This document shows, piece by piece, positions 6,657-7,576 of a stretch of 7,576 nt of DNA. This DNA is from Lentisphaeria bacterium (GTDB lineage Bacteria; Verrucomicrobiota; Lentisphaeria; Oligosphaerales; Oligosphaeraceae). The stretch spans positions 1 through 7,576 of the forward strand of contig JAEEXV010000291.1 of assembly GCA_016287975.1 (NCBI GenBank). The letters run 5' to 3'. Position numbers and translations under genes: made by a program. The notes beneath the pieces were generated by a model that was given only the letters and a program-made list of their open reading frames with translations, had not been told where the DNA came from and did no database searches. How positions within the stretch are numbered: the stretch's first letter is position 1; the number at the start of each line of letters is the position of its first letter.

Positions 6657-6702
6657 GTCCCTTCGTCCCTTCGTCCCTTCGTCCCTTCGTCCCTTCGTCC
6701 CT
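6657..6702. repeat. 8-bp tandem repeat array, unit GTCCCTTC
   Basis: Five perfect copies of GTCCCTTC fill 6657-6696, followed by a partial GTCCCT at 6697-6702. On the minus strand the unit reads GAAGGGAC, so the HD-ftsW spacer transcript would be a purine-rich run. The array starts at the last base of the HD stop codon (TGA, 6702-6704) and takes up most of the 79-bp spacer. A run of seven A/T bases and then the ftsW ribosome-binding site follow it. No hairpin or recognisable promoter is present. An 8-bp period does not keep reading frame. Confidence 0.95.
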
Positions 6703-7576
6703 CACCCCTGGATCGCCCGATGGAACTGCTCGAACACCGCGGCGAAGTCGATGTTTCCGATGCATCGCCCCTGGTAGAGGTCGTGGAGGCGCACGACGCC
6801 TTCCTGGAGGTGCTTGGAGGTCACGCCGTTGTGGATGGATTCGCAGGCCTCGATGAAGGCGGCGAGCTTGTCGCATGCCTCGATGATTTCGCCGTCGACG
6901 GGGCTGTACCGCGCGTCGTTGTAGGCGCCTTCGAGGTCGGCGAAGGCGAGGCCGAACTTCTTGACGCCGCCGTCGATCACGCGGTTGTCGAACTCGTGGT
7001 CGGTGTAGTAGCTCAGGTCGGCGTACCAGGCGGAGGGCACCAGCGGCTGGATCTTCTCCTCCATCTGGAGGTTCTCGTATTTCTTGATGGTGTCGGCGAG
7101 CCCCTCGACGCCGTTCTTGACGGGCGAGGTGATGTCGCGCGTCAGCGCCTCGGGCAGGTCATGGAAGAGGGCGCCCTGGAAGCCGCAGGCGAGGCGCCCG
7201 TCGCAGGCGTTGGTCTCCGAGAGCGCCAGGTAGGTCAGCGCCGCGACCATGTACATGTGCCCGAGGACGGAGGTCGCGGGGATGCGCGGCGACTGCGACC
7301 AGCGCTTCTGGAAGCGCAGCTGCCCGCACAGGTCGATGAAGCCGTACGTCTTCCGCCCCAGCGAGATCTTCTGGACGCCGATGAGGTCGATGTGGTCCTC
7401 GATCTGGTCCTCGATCTCCTGCTTGATCTGCTCGATGCCCCGGATGAACGGACACAGTTTGTACAGGATGTTGAACTCCCACTGCGTCGCCAGATAGTGC
7501 GCCGCCTTCAGAAGGCGCTTCTCCGCGCACGCGAAGTCCTTGTCCGCAAAGTAGCGCTTCATCCGCGGCGCGAAGC
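6702..7576 (-). CDS. HD-domain hydrolase, YfbR-like nucleotidase type (5' end outside the window)
   Basis: Predicted cytosolic metal-dependent phosphohydrolase. From the first Met in the window (7562) there are 286 residues. The HD metal set is complete: His102 in VLGHM, His134-Asp135 in LFHDLPEALTRD, then Glu138, Asp143, and Asp231 in ACDKLAAF. The string HDLPEALTRDITSPVK follows the pattern of YfbR-type 5'-deoxynucleotidases (HDxxEVLTGDLPTPVK), and Arg87-Trp88 just before it also fits that group. The substrate is unproven. The frame is open to the window edge, no ribosome-binding site precedes the Met, and the visible N-terminus (AEKRLLKAAHYLATQWEF) resembles, from memory, an internal part of longer ~400-residue relatives. 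I therefore treat the gene as 5'-incomplete here. The TGA stop touches the 8-bp repeat array. Confidence 0.85.
   Translation of the reverse strand, partial: FAPRMKRYFADKDFACAEKRLLKAAHYLATQWEFNILYKLCPFIRGIEQIKQEIEDQIEDHIDLIGVQKISLGRKTYGFIDLCGQLRFQKRWSQSPRIPATSVLGHMYMVAALTYLALSETNACDGRLACGFQGALFHDLPEALTRDITSPVKNGVEGLADTIKKYENLQMEEKIQPLVPSAWYADLSYYTDHEFDNRVIDGGVKKFGLAFADLEGAYNDARYSPVDGEIIEACDKLAAFIEACESIHNGVTSKHLQEGVVRLHDLYQGRCIGNIDFAAVFEQFHRAIQG

Noticed and set aside
5354..6856. A 500-codon open frame on the plus strand, antisense to ftsW
   Set aside because: It is again in complementary register with ftsW, and its product is a His/Gln/Arg/Asp-rich unlikely protein. It also runs through the 8-bp repeat array and into the HD gene.

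Overview
The window is a GC-rich bacterial segment (roughly two-thirds G+C by eye) in which every convincing gene lies on the minus strand. Reading in the direction of transcription, from the right edge leftwards, it holds an HD-superfamily hydrolase (5'-incomplete in the window), an FtsW/RodA/SpoVE (SEDS) family septal glycan polymerase, a very large SNF2/SWI2-type ATPase, and a small HAD-superfamily phosphatase. Beyond the HAD gene, the last ~313 bases (the left edge) hold no gene but a dense composite of short repeats. No tRNA, rRNA, CRISPR array, transposase or phage gene was seen. The host cannot be identified from this sequence alone. The high GC, the 1,378-residue SNF2 protein and the repeat-stuffed spacers would fit an uncultivated Lentisphaerota/Kiritimatiellota/Planctomycetota-type lineage, but this is a low-confidence impression.

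Layout. 1-313: six perfect copies of the 9-mer TTCCGGATT, a 12-bp palindrome in phase with them, a separate inverted repeat, and two 57-bp identical modules at an 82-bp period, each with a perfect 9-bp GC stem and each flanked by more 9-mers kept in 9-bp phase. 314-1078: HAD phosphatase. 1085-5221: SNF2 ATPase, 6 bp upstream of the HAD gene and probably co-transcribed with it. 5222-5374: spacer with a good sigma70-like promoter (TAGAAA-16-TATAGT) for the SNF2-HAD pair and a weak hairpin after ftsW. 5375-6622: ftsW with a clear Shine-Dalgarno. 6623-6701: spacer filled mostly by an 8-bp tandem repeat. 6702-7576: HD hydrolase running off the right edge.

How the genes relate. The SNF2 and HAD genes look like a two-gene operon, although no shared pathway is evident. 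FtsW is a core cell-division protein found here away from other division genes. The HD protein has the full metal-binding set of YfbR-like nucleotidases. I see no defence cassette or new multi-gene system. The most unusual content is the repeats: two unrelated micro-tandem arrays (9 bp and 8 bp) each begin exactly at the stop codon of a minus-strand gene, and the left-hand array carries duplicated hairpin modules with mutually exclusive pairing options.
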